Assembly: GCF_008040165.1 (NCBI RefSeq)
Contig: NZ_VRUR01000001.1
Coordinates: 308,150 to 372,149 of the forward strand
DNA length: 64,000 bases
Direction: 5' to 3'
Origin: Flagellimonas hymeniacidonis
GTDB taxonomy: Bacteria; Bacteroidota; Bacteroidia; Flavobacteriales; Flavobacteriaceae
Shown one piece after another: positions 25,935 to 34,848 of the stretch. Position 1 is the first letter of the stretch. Each line of letters starts with the position of its first letter. Under the pieces are notes generated by a model. It had not been told where the DNA came from, ran no database searches, and worked only from the letters and a program-made list of their open reading frames with translations. The position numbers and the translations under genes are program-made.

Positions 25935-26444
25935 TTAGAATCCTAGTTCTTGTTTTACAGATGGTAGCAAGTCTTTTCCCTTAGCAACAATTAGGCTAAG
26001 TCCTGGGCTTGCATCTACAACATAGTCGAAGCCTTGCGCTGCAGCTACTTTTTCTATGGCTGCTTTTGCCTTGTCAGAGATTGGCGCATACAATTCTTGT
26101 TGTTTCTTTTGCATCTCTTGTACGGCTGCTTGCTCAGCTTCCTGGATATTTTTTTCAAATCCTTGAAGTTCTACGGCTCTTTTCTGATTTTCTTCTTCAG
26201 ATTTTGAAGTAGCTTCATTGGAGTATTGGGTGTATTTGTTCTTAAGTTCTGTCATTGAACTCTCTATGTCCGCTCTATACGTTTCCTGCAATTTTTTAAG
26301 CTCGGCCTGGGCAGCTTTCATCTCCGGCATTTCAGACAATAATTGCTGTACGTTAATGTGTGCAACCTTACTTTGTGCGTTTACAAAACTTGTAGCCGCA
26401 ACAAACAAAATTAGTGCCACAGCAATCTTCTTTACATTTTTCAT
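25935..26444 (-). CDS. OmpH/Skp-family periplasmic chaperone
   Basis: The 169-residue protein has a signal peptide (VALILFVAATSFVNAQ), then KVAHINVQQLLSEMPEMKAA, a long helical coiled-coil core (about 40-120), and a C-terminal strand with VAAAQGFDYVVDASPGLSLIVAKG. Skp-type trimers hold unfolded outer-membrane proteins in the periplasm and deliver them to the Bam complex. It is the last gene of the bamA-ompH-ompH group, 44 bases after its longer paralogue. Confidence 0.93.
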   Translation of the reverse strand: MKNVKKIAVALILFVAATSFVNAQSKVAHINVQQLLSEMPEMKAAQAELKKLQETYRADIESSMTELKNKYTQYSNEATSKSEEENQKRAVELQGFEKNIQEAEQAAVQEMQKKQQELYAPISDKAKAAIEKVAAAQGFDYVVDASPGLSLIVAKGKDLLPSVKQELGF

Positions 26445-26488
26445 GATTCTAAGTTACTATTTGAGTGTTAATTTTAGTGTTTCAATAT

Positions 26489-27325
26489 TTATTGTTGTAT
26501 TGAATCCTTTTCTTGTTCTTGAGCTTTTTTACGTTCTTCTAATTTAGCGTCTCGTTTGGCAGCTCGTTCTTCCAATAATTTTTGTCTTCTTGCTTCATAT
26601 GCCTTCTTTCGCTCTTCCCGCAATCTTAACTGTTCTGCTCTTCTGTCTTCAGCACTTTTAGCTTTGGCATTCTTTGCATCCTCGGCTTTAGCCTGTCGTT
26701 CTTTTAGCGCCTCACTAATTTCCTTATCAGTTCCTGCCTCCTCTTCTTGAAACTTATCTAGTCGGCTTTTTTGCTTCTCCTTTTTATTGGATTTGCTCAC
26801 CTTCCTTGTCCGAGCTATCTCCCTTAAAACCAAGTCACTGATATCGTGTCTTTTTTCGGAGTACAACATTACAACATCTGCCGATTTATCAAAAATAAAA
26901 TCGTATCTTTTATTTCCACCTATTTTTTGGACTTCGTTGAACACTTGGTCTTGAATAGGCTGAATCAAAAGCTGTTTTTGTAATACTAAATCTCCCTGAG
27001 GACCAAAACGGTCCTGTTGATAATCCAGCATTTCTTTTTCCAAAATTTCTATTTCCTCCTCACGTTCCGCAATTAACTCATCTGTTAAAAGCACTTTCTC
27101 AGCCATTAAATCCTTCCTCATTTGCTCAACAACACTTTGTTTAAGCTCAATCTCTTGTTTCCATTTTTGGGCTTTTGTGTTTAATTGCTCCGTTGCTTCT
27201 CTATATTCTTCTACACTTTCAAGAATATACTCCATGTCTACATATCCTATACGAACCCCTCTTTGAGAGAAACCGTTGTAAGACATCATCAAAACAATTA
27301 ATGACAATAGAACTTTGGTCTTCAT
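26489..27325 (-). CDS. OmpH-family protein with long charged tail
   Basis: At 278 residues this is about 100 longer than the usual Skp. The signal peptide (MKTKVLLSLIVLMMSYNGFSQ) is followed by the OmpH core (RIGYVDMEYILESVEEYREATEQL to about 175). A highly charged, Lys/Arg/Glu-rich tail (about 175-278) then probably forms a single long helix. The tail is common in flavobacterial OmpH paralogues. It sits between bamA (98 bases upstream) and the shorter ompH gene, matching a chaperone role in outer-membrane protein assembly. Confidence 0.92.
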   Translation of the reverse strand: MKTKVLLSLIVLMMSYNGFSQRGVRIGYVDMEYILESVEEYREATEQLNTKAQKWKQEIELKQSVVEQMRKDLMAEKVLLTDELIAEREEEIEILEKEMLDYQQDRFGPQGDLVLQKQLLIQPIQDQVFNEVQKIGGNKRYDFIFDKSADVVMLYSEKRHDISDLVLREIARTRKVSKSNKKEKQKSRLDKFQEEEAGTDKEISEALKERQAKAEDAKNAKAKSAEDRRAEQLRLREERKKAYEARRQKLLEERAAKRDAKLEERKKAQEQEKDSIQQ

Positions 27326-27423
27326 TTTTGATTCCGCTTTTTACAAAGAAAATATCGTGCCAAAATAACTAAATAATTTAAAATGAGCTATTTAGATGTT
27401 TTAATGGTGGTATTTTCCTCCAG

Positions 27424-30093
27424 TTAAAATTGTTGCCCGATGATGAAGTGCGTTTGCCAGCCGCTTGGCCCAATTGATCCTGGTCTGGCATCTGTGTCAA
27501 ATCCATAACCGAAATCAATTCCCAAGAGACCAAATGCCGGCATAAAAATACGTAGCCCCACTCCGGCAGATCTTTTTAATTCAAACGGATTATACTCATT
27601 AAAATTGTTAAACGCGTTTCCTGCTTCCAAAAAAGAAAGTGCATAGATAGATGCTGATGGTTTTAGGGTAAGCGGGTAACGCAGTTCCAAAGAGAACTTA
27701 TTGTAAATAGTTCCCCCATCTTGCTCCTGTCTGTTTGTTATTGGATTTGTAATAAAAGGAGTCAAAGAACTATTCTCATATCCTCTTAATTGGATTACAT
27801 CCCTTCCATCCAGAGTAAAGTTACCCAGTCCATCTCCACCAACAAAGAAACGTTCAAAAGGTACATTACCTATATCATTGTTATAGCTTCCTAAAAAGCC
27901 AAATTCCGCATTGGAACGCAATACCAGTTTATCGACCAATCTTGTATACCAATCTCCTTTAAATTTAATTTTGTAGAATTCCAGTAGCTTAAAGCGCTCT
28001 TCCTCCAACCTTTCCAGTTCGTCGCTAAGTTCTGCGAATTCCAATTGCTCTTCAATGTTCGCTGGGGTTGCACCAATCTCAAAAAGTCTTTCGGTAGTTT
28101 CATCTATTCTAGTTCTTATCCCCTTGAAGTCTTTCTTTCCAAAAAGGGAATATGGGGGTGTAAACTTTGCGGTTAGTTCAAAATTAGATCCCGTCAAAGG
28201 AAAAATTCTACTTGGCCCCTGAGAACTTCTTGATATTCCGAAGGTATAGCTTAGTGAATTGGAACTACCATTACCAAAATTAAAAAGTCCGTTGTTGAAA
28301 TCGTTAAAATCATACAACTGATAACTCAAGGAATGTGAAATGGTGAAGAAATCATCTGGCCATTGTACTCTTTTTGCAAGACCTGCCGAAATCCCGGTGA
28401 TGGAGAATCCCCTATCCTTATCCACATCTAACCTACCCTGATTGTTAAAATTGGTAGCAAACTGCTGGGTTCTTGATAATGAAAGATTAAATCTAACAGG
28501 TTTTTTACCACCCAACCAAGGTTCAGCAAAATTTAAACTATATACTCGAAATGTTCTACTGGCTTGTAAACGGAGGGCAAAAGTTTGCCCATCACCCATA
28601 GGAACGGGTTTATATGCCTCTCCTTTAAAAATATTTCTTAACGAAAAATTACTAAAAGACAATCCGAGCGTTCCAATGAAACCGCCTCCACCAAAACCAC
28701 CTTGGAGTTCTATTTGACTGGAACCGGATTCCACCAAACTATATTTTATATCTACAGTACCTGCATTGGGGTCTGGATTCTGAATATCGGGAACAATCTG
28801 TTCTGCATCAAAAAATCCTAACTGCCCCAACTCACGAATACTCCTTACAATATTATCCTTGCTGTACTTTTGACCTGGTCTTGTGCGCAATTCCCTGAAA
28901 ATTACGTGGTCATTGGTTTTATCGTTACCAGATACGGTTACATGATCTAAAAAGGTTTCTTTCCCTTCAATAATCCGTATTTCAAAATTTATGGTATCAT
29001 TAATAGCAGAAACCTCAACTGGGTTTATGCTTGAAAATAGGTATCCGTTGTTTTGATAGAGATTGGTTAAATCTTCACCATCTGGTTTGGAGTCATCGGC
29101 AATTCGCTTTTTTAGCAATACCCCATTGTAGGTAGCACCCTTGCGAATTCCTAATACTTGACTTAGTTGCCTGTCAGTATACACGGAGTTACCAACAAAG
29201 TTAATGTCCCCAAAATAATATTTGTCACCTTCTTCAACACTTATTTTTAGGTCAATATTGTTTTCATCAACTTTTACAAAAGTGTCGGATAAAACCCGGG
29301 CATCTCGATAACCTCTTTCCGCATAGGCATCAACCAAACTGGAAAGGTCCTCCTTATAATCATCCTCTATATACTTGGACTTCTTCCAAATGCGGTAAAA
29401 CTTTTTCTTCTTTGTTTTCTTTAATGATTTTGCCAATCTTTTGTCCGTAAGCTTCTCATTTCCTTCAAAAACAATCTTTCTGATTTTTACCTTACCACCC
29501 TTTTTTACATTGATGACCATGCTTTGGGAGTTGGTTCCCGAGGTATCTGCTGCAGTCGCGATGCTTACTTTGGCATTTAAAAAACCCTGTTTTTTATATT
29601 TATTTTGAAGGTAATTTTTGGTGTTGGCAATTAAGCTTTCCGTAATTTTTTTGCCCTTTTTAAGGTCTGTATCATTAAGAATGTCTTCAACTTTACGCTT
29701 TTTAACCCCATAAACCGTAACATTGGAAAGTGTTGGGCGTTCTAAAACGCTCAGTTCTAAAAATATATTATCGCCTTCAATTTTAGTGTAGTAGAACTCC
29801 ACATTACTGAACAGTTCCAGGCTCCATAATTTTTTTATAACTCCACTAAGTTCATCCCCGGGAACGGTTATGGGTTGTCCTACTCGCAGTCCAGTATAGG
29901 TTTTTACCGTTTGTTCATTGTAACTTTGAAGACCAGTTACCGACAAACCTCCTAAAATATACGTCTTTCCATCCTCAAAGGAAGTTTCCTGAGCGAAGCC
30001 TTGGTTTACGAAAAGAAGTAGAAGGAGTAGTTTTAGGTATGGTTGTATGGAAGTTTTTATGTCTTTAATTGAGTTGTTCGCTAGTTTTTCCAA
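27424..30093 (-). CDS. bamA: outer-membrane protein assembly factor BamA
   Basis: The 889-residue Omp85 protein is the core of the Bam machine that inserts barrels into the outer membrane. A signal segment ends VNQGFAQ. POTRA domains occupy about 45-450 (FEGNEKLTDKRLAKSL and FVGNSVYTDRQLSQVLG are POTRA starts). The barrel fills the C-terminal half, ending with FIIGQQF and a terminal Phe. About 35 residues of charged sequence (about 680-720: IEEQLEFAELSDELERLEEER) form an insertion, probably an external loop. The start is non-ATG: TTG at 30093, overlapping uppS by 29 bases. No in-frame ATG lies between the preceding stop and the signal peptide, so translational coupling to uppS is likely. Confidence 0.95.
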   Translation of the reverse strand: MEKLANNSIKDIKTSIQPYLKLLLLLLFVNQGFAQETSFEDGKTYILGGLSVTGLQSYNEQTVKTYTGLRVGQPITVPGDELSGVIKKLWSLELFSNVEFYYTKIEGDNIFLELSVLERPTLSNVTVYGVKKRKVEDILNDTDLKKGKKITESLIANTKNYLQNKYKKQGFLNAKVSIATAADTSGTNSQSMVINVKKGGKVKIRKIVFEGNEKLTDKRLAKSLKKTKKKKFYRIWKKSKYIEDDYKEDLSSLVDAYAERGYRDARVLSDTFVKVDENNIDLKISVEEGDKYYFGDINFVGNSVYTDRQLSQVLGIRKGATYNGVLLKKRIADDSKPDGEDLTNLYQNNGYLFSSINPVEVSAINDTINFEIRIIEGKETFLDHVTVSGNDKTNDHVIFRELRTRPGQKYSKDNIVRSIRELGQLGFFDAEQIVPDIQNPDPNAGTVDIKYSLVESGSSQIELQGGFGGGGFIGTLGLSFSNFSLRNIFKGEAYKPVPMGDGQTFALRLQASRTFRVYSLNFAEPWLGGKKPVRFNLSLSRTQQFATNFNNQGRLDVDKDRGFSITGISAGLAKRVQWPDDFFTISHSLSYQLYDFNDFNNGLFNFGNGSSNSLSYTFGISRSSQGPSRIFPLTGSNFELTAKFTPPYSLFGKKDFKGIRTRIDETTERLFEIGATPANIEEQLEFAELSDELERLEEERFKLLEFYKIKFKGDWYTRLVDKLVLRSNAEFGFLGSYNNDIGNVPFERFFVGGDGLGNFTLDGRDVIQLRGYENSSLTPFITNPITNRQEQDGGTIYNKFSLELRYPLTLKPSASIYALSFLEAGNAFNNFNEYNPFELKRSAGVGLRIFMPAFGLLGIDFGYGFDTDARPGSIGPSGWQTHFIIGQQF

Positions 30094-30805
30094 ATCGTCG
30101 TTCTCTATTTTGGTAACTTAATATTGCCTCTACCAAATGATGCTCACTAAAATCGGGCCAAAATACATTAATAAAATATAATTCAGCGTATGCAATCTGC
30201 CAAAGTAAAAAATTGCTTATCCTATGTTCCCCACTGGTACGGATAAGCAAGTCCACGTCTGGCAAAAAATGCGTGTAAAGATGAGTATTTATAACGGCTT
30301 CGTCAATATTTTCAGGTGAAATTATATTATTTTTAACTTTGAGACTAATCTCCTTAACGGCAGTTTTTATTTCCTCCCTTGAGCCATAACTTAGTGCAAG
30401 AGTCAGTGTAGTGCCTGTATTTTTAGATGTTTTTAAAATAACCTCGGCCAATTCTTTTTGGGCCTTGGAAGGAAGGGTATCTATTTTACCTATGGCATTT
30501 AACTTAATGTTGTTTTTGTTAAGTGTTTTCAATTCTTTTCTAAGGGAAGCCACCAACAGTTTCATTAAGGTATCCACTTCTATTTTAGGGCGATTCCAAT
30601 TCTCCGTAGAAAATGCATAAAGGGTAAGAAACTGAATTTGAAGCTTTGCGCAGTTTTCAACGGTCTTTCTAACCGCCTCTACTCCATTTTCGTGGCCAAA
30701 AACCCTAAGTTTACCCCGTTGCTTGGCCCACCTGCCATTACCATCCATGATAACAGCAACATGTTTTGGAAGTTTATTTTTGTCTAGGTCCTCTAAAGTG
30801 TACAT
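30065..30805 (-). CDS. uppS: undecaprenyl-diphosphate synthase (cis-prenyltransferase)
   Basis: UppS extends farnesyl diphosphate to C55 undecaprenyl diphosphate, the lipid carrier for peptidoglycan and polysaccharides. The 246-residue enzyme carries VIMDGNGRWAKQRGKLRVFGHENG (with the catalytic Asp), LYAFSTENWNRP, and the C-terminal LIRTSGEHRISNFLLWQIAYAELYF. It is packed between a DUF6089 protein (2-base gap) and bamA (29-base overlap), a conserved envelope operon of Flavobacteriia. Confidence 0.96.
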   Translation of the reverse strand: MYTLEDLDKNKLPKHVAVIMDGNGRWAKQRGKLRVFGHENGVEAVRKTVENCAKLQIQFLTLYAFSTENWNRPKIEVDTLMKLLVASLRKELKTLNKNNIKLNAIGKIDTLPSKAQKELAEVILKTSKNTGTTLTLALSYGSREEIKTAVKEISLKVKNNIISPENIDEAVINTHLYTHFLPDVDLLIRTSGEHRISNFLLWQIAYAELYFINVFWPDFSEHHLVEAILSYQNRERRFGKTSEQLN

Positions 30806-30807
30806 TT

Positions 30808-31500
30808 CTATTCAAAACAATCCTGGCAAGGCTTACGTCCAAAGGTATACGTTAATGTAATACCTGAAAAGACGTACCAGTCATCGCTTAAAATATTTCC
30901 AAATCTAAACTGCTCAAAATTAGAACCTTCAGGATTGCTTGCGTCCAAATTGTCCGTAAACGTATACCTGGCTCCAATCTCTGCACCAAGAATCAGGAAT
31001 TGATTTAACCGATACTTTGCCCCCACCGTCATTGGAATTGCAAAACTACCTTCTTTTTGGTTAATATCCTGCACTTGAAGGGCATCAAAATAATTAAAAT
31101 CGTACCTGAAGTAAGTAAGACCTGTATAAAGATAGGGAGTAAAGGCCGGTCCCAGCTTATGAAGATTGTATTCAACGTAGTTAAATTCCAAACCTACAGA
31201 GGCTTCTAAAACGGAATTATCAACCACATATCCGCGTTGTACACGTGAAGATTTGCTGGATTTTGAGTCATCTGCAGTAAAACTCCCATAGAGCACACTT
31301 GCTCTCCATGCATAGCGCTTGCTCTTATTCCATTTAAATATCCCGCCAAAAGCAGGACCCGAGGGCAATATAAAATTAGTCCTTCCTACATCACCAATGG
31401 TATTGGCACCACCAGCAAATACACCAATCTCATACGTCTGGGAATTGACTTTGAGCATACAGCACAAAAAAATAGCCAAAACTATTCGCATTCTATTCAA
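30808..31500 (-). CDS. DUF6089 outer-membrane beta-barrel protein
   Basis: The 230-residue protein has a signal peptide (MRIVLAIFLCCMLKVNSQ) and then alternating aromatic beta strands (YEIGVFAGGANTIGDVGRTNFI, AWRASVLYGSF, FTPYLYTGLTYFRYDFNYF, LGAEIGARYTFTDNLD, DDWYVFSGITLTYTFG). It ends RKPCQDCFE. It belongs to the DUF6089 family, which occurs next to uppS and bamA in Bacteroidota and probably forms a small eight-strand barrel. A Met two codons in (MNR-M) is an equally good start. The function is unknown, but gene order ties it to outer-membrane assembly. Confidence 0.87.
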   Translation of the reverse strand: MNRMRIVLAIFLCCMLKVNSQTYEIGVFAGGANTIGDVGRTNFILPSGPAFGGIFKWNKSKRYAWRASVLYGSFTADDSKSSKSSRVQRGYVVDNSVLEASVGLEFNYVEYNLHKLGPAFTPYLYTGLTYFRYDFNYFDALQVQDINQKEGSFAIPMTVGAKYRLNQFLILGAEIGARYTFTDNLDASNPEGSNFEQFRFGNILSDDWYVFSGITLTYTFGRKPCQDCFE

Positions 31501-31600
31501 AAGTTATACATTTTAGGGTAAAGGAAGGTCTATAGGTATACTATTATCAATGTTCTCCTTGTTAAACAGATTTTAGCTTCTTTTATTGTTTTTAATAGGT

Positions 31601-32482
31601 TCAATTACGTTTATCTTGGCCCCACAACAATTTGTTCCGAAGTGTTTTTAAAAAGCTTTCCGATTTGTATTGTATCATTTTGATGGTAAAATCTGATTTT
31701 TTTATTCTTATTTCCTTCCCATTGGGAATGCTGGCAAGTCTAGAATCCAAGGACACCAAGTGATTATCCTCCCGTCCAGACACCTTTAAACGTATAGCCG
31801 TATCATCTGAAATGACCAAAGGACGTGCATTAAGATTATGAGGGGCTATAGGTGTTAAAACCAAGGATTTTGCTGTTGGCTCAATCACTGGACCACCGCA
31901 GCTCAACGAATATCCTGTGGAACCCGTAGGGGTTGAAACAATCAATCCATCTGCCCAATATGAAGCTAAAAATTCATCATTTAAATAGGTTTCCACAGTA
32001 ATCATGGAAGTGGTATCCTTACGACTGACCGTAATTTCATTTAGTGCAAAATTCAGACTTCCAAACTCATCCAGGTCAGAGTTAAGCGCAACTTCTACCA
32101 AACTGCGTTCTTCTATTTTATAATGACCTGCTGCAAATTCTGTCACCACTTTACGAACATCTTCTTTCTTAAAAGTGGATAAAAACCCTAATCTCCCCGT
32201 ATTGACACCTACAATTGGAATTCCTAAATCCTTTACATAGGTCACCGCCCTCAGCATAGTACCATCACCGCCAATGCTCACAAACATATCAAAAGAACTG
32301 TCCAATCCAGAAGTTTGTGAAAAAGTACCATAATCCAACCCAAGATTGGATTCGGAAACGAGCTGACTAAATTCTTCTTCAAAAAAAACAGCAGCTTTTA
32401 CCTTCTTAAGCTCGTCTAAAAGCTCCATAACACAGGTTCTGTTCAGCTCATGAAAAGCTTGACCGTAGATTGCAACTTTCAT
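31601..32482 (-). CDS. nadK: NAD kinase
   Basis: NadK phosphorylates NAD+ to NADP+. The 293-residue protein has the signature GGDGT in FVSIGGDGTMLRAV, NTGRLGFLSTF, the NE motif in FALNEITVSR, and SYWADGLIVSTPTGSTGYSLSCGGPVI, all catalytic or NAD-binding. It starts one base after the CBS-domain gene stop, suggesting a coupled pair. A 100-bp gap separates it from DUF6089 downstream on the same strand. Confidence 0.96.
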   Translation of the reverse strand: MKVAIYGQAFHELNRTCVMELLDELKKVKAAVFFEEEFSQLVSESNLGLDYGTFSQTSGLDSSFDMFVSIGGDGTMLRAVTYVKDLGIPIVGVNTGRLGFLSTFKKEDVRKVVTEFAAGHYKIEERSLVEVALNSDLDEFGSLNFALNEITVSRKDTTSMITVETYLNDEFLASYWADGLIVSTPTGSTGYSLSCGGPVIEPTAKSLVLTPIAPHNLNARPLVISDDTAIRLKVSGREDNHLVSLDSRLASIPNGKEIRIKKSDFTIKMIQYKSESFLKTLRNKLLWGQDKRN

Positions 32483-32483
32483 G

Positions 32484-33140
32484 TTAAACGTTAAGGTATT
32501 TCTCTAAATAGTCGGATCGTTGTTTCAAATCCTCTAGGAATTGATCATCGCTATTGCCATACACTATAGTGTAGTTGTATCTTCTAAAAGTTTGAGCGAC
32601 CTCATTTAAGTTTAATGTCCCCACTTTAAGGGTAATCTGTACAACATCATTTTGGGAGTCCGTAATAAAGGCACCTAATAGGCGAGCATTGTTGCCCTCT
32701 ACAATTTGTGCAATCTCACTAAAAGAGTAGTCTTTAATGCCAGTTGCAACAACGAGAATCCCTCCTGGTTCCCTAAAAAACGGAGTGTCTATAAAAACGG
32801 AAACTACGTCTTCCAAATCATAATACCCAACGATTATCTGATTCTCATCCAATACTGGAAGTACATTGGCTTCGTTTCTAGAAAACATTTCAAGAACATC
32901 GAGCCATGCCGTATCCTTGCTTACGGAAAACGTCTCTAACTGAAACCTGAAATCTTCAATCTTTTTCTTGGGTTCAAAACAGGCCAGATCATTTTCGGAT
33001 AATAGACCAATATAAATTCCATTCTCAGTAACACCAGCATGTGAAAATGTGGTTTCCTCAAAAAACCGGATAACCTCTTCCAAGGTCTCTGACACCTCAA
33101 AAATAGGTACTGTTGTTATTATTTGATTCTGGATTTGCAT
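32484..33140 (-). CDS. CBS-domain pair protein
   Basis: The 218-residue protein has two CBS domains, at about 1-60 (TLEEVIRFFEETTFSHAGVTENGIYIGLLSENDL) and 70-125 (AWLDVLEMFSRNEANVLPVLDENQIIVGYYDLEDVV). An ACT-like region follows at about 130-200 (GGILVVATGIKDYSFSEIAQIVEGNNARLLGAF). CBS pairs bind adenine nucleotides and act as regulators, as in AcuB-like proteins. Its gene precedes nadK by one base and is divergent from pdxJ. A sensor role for adenylate or NAD status is plausible but unproven. Confidence 0.88.
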   Translation of the reverse strand: MQIQNQIITTVPIFEVSETLEEVIRFFEETTFSHAGVTENGIYIGLLSENDLACFEPKKKIEDFRFQLETFSVSKDTAWLDVLEMFSRNEANVLPVLDENQIIVGYYDLEDVVSVFIDTPFFREPGGILVVATGIKDYSFSEIAQIVEGNNARLLGAFITDSQNDVVQITLKVGTLNLNEVAQTFRRYNYTIVYGNSDDQFLEDLKQRSDYLEKYLNV

Positions 33141-33198
33141 TACAATTTAATTAGGCGCAAAATACTAATTTTAAATCGCAAAAGGCGTGCCTAATTCT

Positions 33199-33206
33199 TA
33201 TTTTTG
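33199..33206 (+). promoter_or_regulatory. -7 promoter element of pdxJ
   Basis: TATTTTTG fits TAnnTTTG 22 bases before the pdxJ start, in the divergent CBS/pdxJ gap. Confidence 0.45.
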
Positions 33207-33228
33207 GCATTCAAAAAGTTAGAAGTCT

Positions 33229-33945
33229 ATGACAAAATTGAGTGTCAACATCAATAAACTGGCAACCCTTAGAAATTCTAGAGGTGGCAATATGCCGAAT
33301 TTGATAAAATCCGCGAGGGATATTGAGTCTTTTGGAGCGCAGGGAATCACCATTCATCCAAGACCTGATGAGAGACATATTCGGTATAGTGATGCACATG
33401 AGTTAAAGGATGTCGTAACTACGGAATATAATATTGAGGGAAATCCCATCACAAAATTTATAGATTTGGTTCTAGATGTTAAACCTACTCAGGTTACGTT
33501 GGTGCCAGATGCCGAAGATGCCATAACCTCCAATGCGGGGTGGGACACTATAAAAAACAAAGCATTTTTGGTTGATGTTATTCAAACATTCAAAAACAAC
33601 GGCATTCGTACTTCCATTTTTGTAGATCCCAATGTGGAAATGGTTAAAGGAGCAGCGGAAACAGGAACAGATAGAATTGAGTTATATACCGAAAGTTTTG
33701 CTGAAGAATTTGCCAAAGGAAAAAAGGCAGAGAGCATTCAACCCTTTGTCGAAGCTGCCAACATGGCCAATGAACTTGGGTTGGGCATTAATGCAGGCCA
33801 CGATTTAAATCTTGATAATGTTAAATACTTTAAAGATCATATTCCCAACCTATTAGAAGTATCTATTGGACATGCCCTCATTTGTGAATCGCTTTATTTG
33901 GGACTGGAAAATGTAGTAAACATGTATTTACATCGATTAAAATAA
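33229..33945 (+). CDS. pdxJ: pyridoxine 5'-phosphate synthase
   Basis: PdxJ condenses 3-amino-2-oxopropyl phosphate with deoxyxylulose phosphate to make pyridoxine phosphate. The 238-residue TIM barrel carries LSVNINKLATLRNSRGG, GITIHPRPDERHIRYSD, TLVPDAEDAITSNAGWD, and GLGINAGHDLNLDN, plus VSIGHALICESLYLG at the end. The following hydrolase gene begins immediately after the stop codon. Confidence 0.96.
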   Translation: MTKLSVNINKLATLRNSRGGNMPNLIKSARDIESFGAQGITIHPRPDERHIRYSDAHELKDVVTTEYNIEGNPITKFIDLVLDVKPTQVTLVPDAEDAITSNAGWDTIKNKAFLVDVIQTFKNNGIRTSIFVDPNVEMVKGAAETGTDRIELYTESFAEEFAKGKKAESIQPFVEAANMANELGLGINAGHDLNLDNVKYFKDHIPNLLEVSIGHALICESLYLGLENVVNMYLHRLK

Positions 33946-34716
33946 ATGGAGCTTTTACATTCAAAAATTATAGGAGAAGGAACACCACTATTAATTCTAC
34001 ATGGCTTTTTAGGCATGTCGGACAATTGGAAAACATTGGGAACCCAATTTGCCCAAAACGGTTACCAAGTCCACTTGGTAGATCAGCGAAATCACGGAAA
34101 AAGCTTTCACTCCCCAGATTTTGACTATGATGTTATGAGTGATGACATCATACAGTATATCGATCACTTTCAAATTGGCAATACAACTTTAATAGGCCAT
34201 TCCATGGGAGGGAAAACAGCGATGCAATTGGCTACCGTACATCCTGAGAAAGTTTCAAAACTGATTGTTGCCGATATTTCTCCAAAATATTACCCTCCGC
34301 ACCATCAGCCCATAATAGATGCCTTGGGTCATTTGGATTTTAATGAAATTACCAGTAGAAAACAAGCGGACGAAGTACTTTCCAATCATCTGTCAGAAGT
34401 TGGGATACGACAGTTCCTGCTTAAAAATCTGTATTGGGTGGAATCTGGAAAACTTGGACTGCGCTTCAATTTTGATGTCCTTCAAAACAAAATGGATGAA
34501 ATTGGCGAAAATATAAATGCTACAGCAACCTATGAAGGCCCTACCCTATTTTTAAGGGGCGAAAGATCAGAATACATTATGCCGAACGACTTTCCAGAAA
34601 TAAAAAAACACTTCCCAGGAGCAGCCATAGAAACGATAGACAAAGCTGGACATTGGTTACATGCCGAAAACCCAAAACAGTTTTTTGAAAAGTCACTTCA
34701 CTTCCTAAATTCATAA
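33946..34716 (+). CDS. alpha/beta hydrolase (YbfF-like esterase)
   Basis: The 256-residue protein has the complete alpha/beta-hydrolase plan: LLILHGFLGMSDNW (oxyanion region), VDQRNHGKSFHS, nucleophile Ser in LIGHSMGGKTAMQLA (about residue 88), an acid in the LFLRGERSEYI region, and His in AGHWLHAENP near the C-terminus. It resembles YbfF-type esterases. The natural substrate is unknown. It abuts pdxJ with no spacer, as in other Flavobacteriaceae. Confidence 0.9.
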   Translation: MELLHSKIIGEGTPLLILHGFLGMSDNWKTLGTQFAQNGYQVHLVDQRNHGKSFHSPDFDYDVMSDDIIQYIDHFQIGNTTLIGHSMGGKTAMQLATVHPEKVSKLIVADISPKYYPPHHQPIIDALGHLDFNEITSRKQADEVLSNHLSEVGIRQFLLKNLYWVESGKLGLRFNFDVLQNKMDEIGENINATATYEGPTLFLRGERSEYIMPNDFPEIKKHFPGAAIETIDKAGHWLHAENPKQFFEKSLHFLNS

Positions 34717-34731
34717 AATTTCACCCTTTTT

Positions 34732-34747
34732 ATTATGCATGCATAAT
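34732..34747. promoter_or_regulatory. palindrome shared with the etfB promoter region
   Basis: ATTATGCATGCATAAT is a perfect 16-bp palindrome, identical to the core at 8784-8805. It lies just upstream of the -33 box of the SGNH lipoprotein promoter. This is a candidate common operator. Confidence 0.6.
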
Positions 34748-34763
34748 TTTTTTGTCCATTTTA

Positions 34764-34794
34764 TTGCCTGTATAACAAATTTGACATAGTTTTG
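34764..34794 (+). promoter_or_regulatory. promoter of the SGNH lipoprotein
   Basis: TTG at 34764-34766, a 20-base spacer, and TAGTTTTG at 34787-34794 match the Bacteroidota TTG-N20-TAnnTTTG promoter. The leader would be about 45 bases. Confidence 0.6.
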
Positions 34795-34848
34795 GTTAAT
34801 GCTGATTTAACCGAAATTTAACTTAAACTAACTCTAACAGTATAGATT

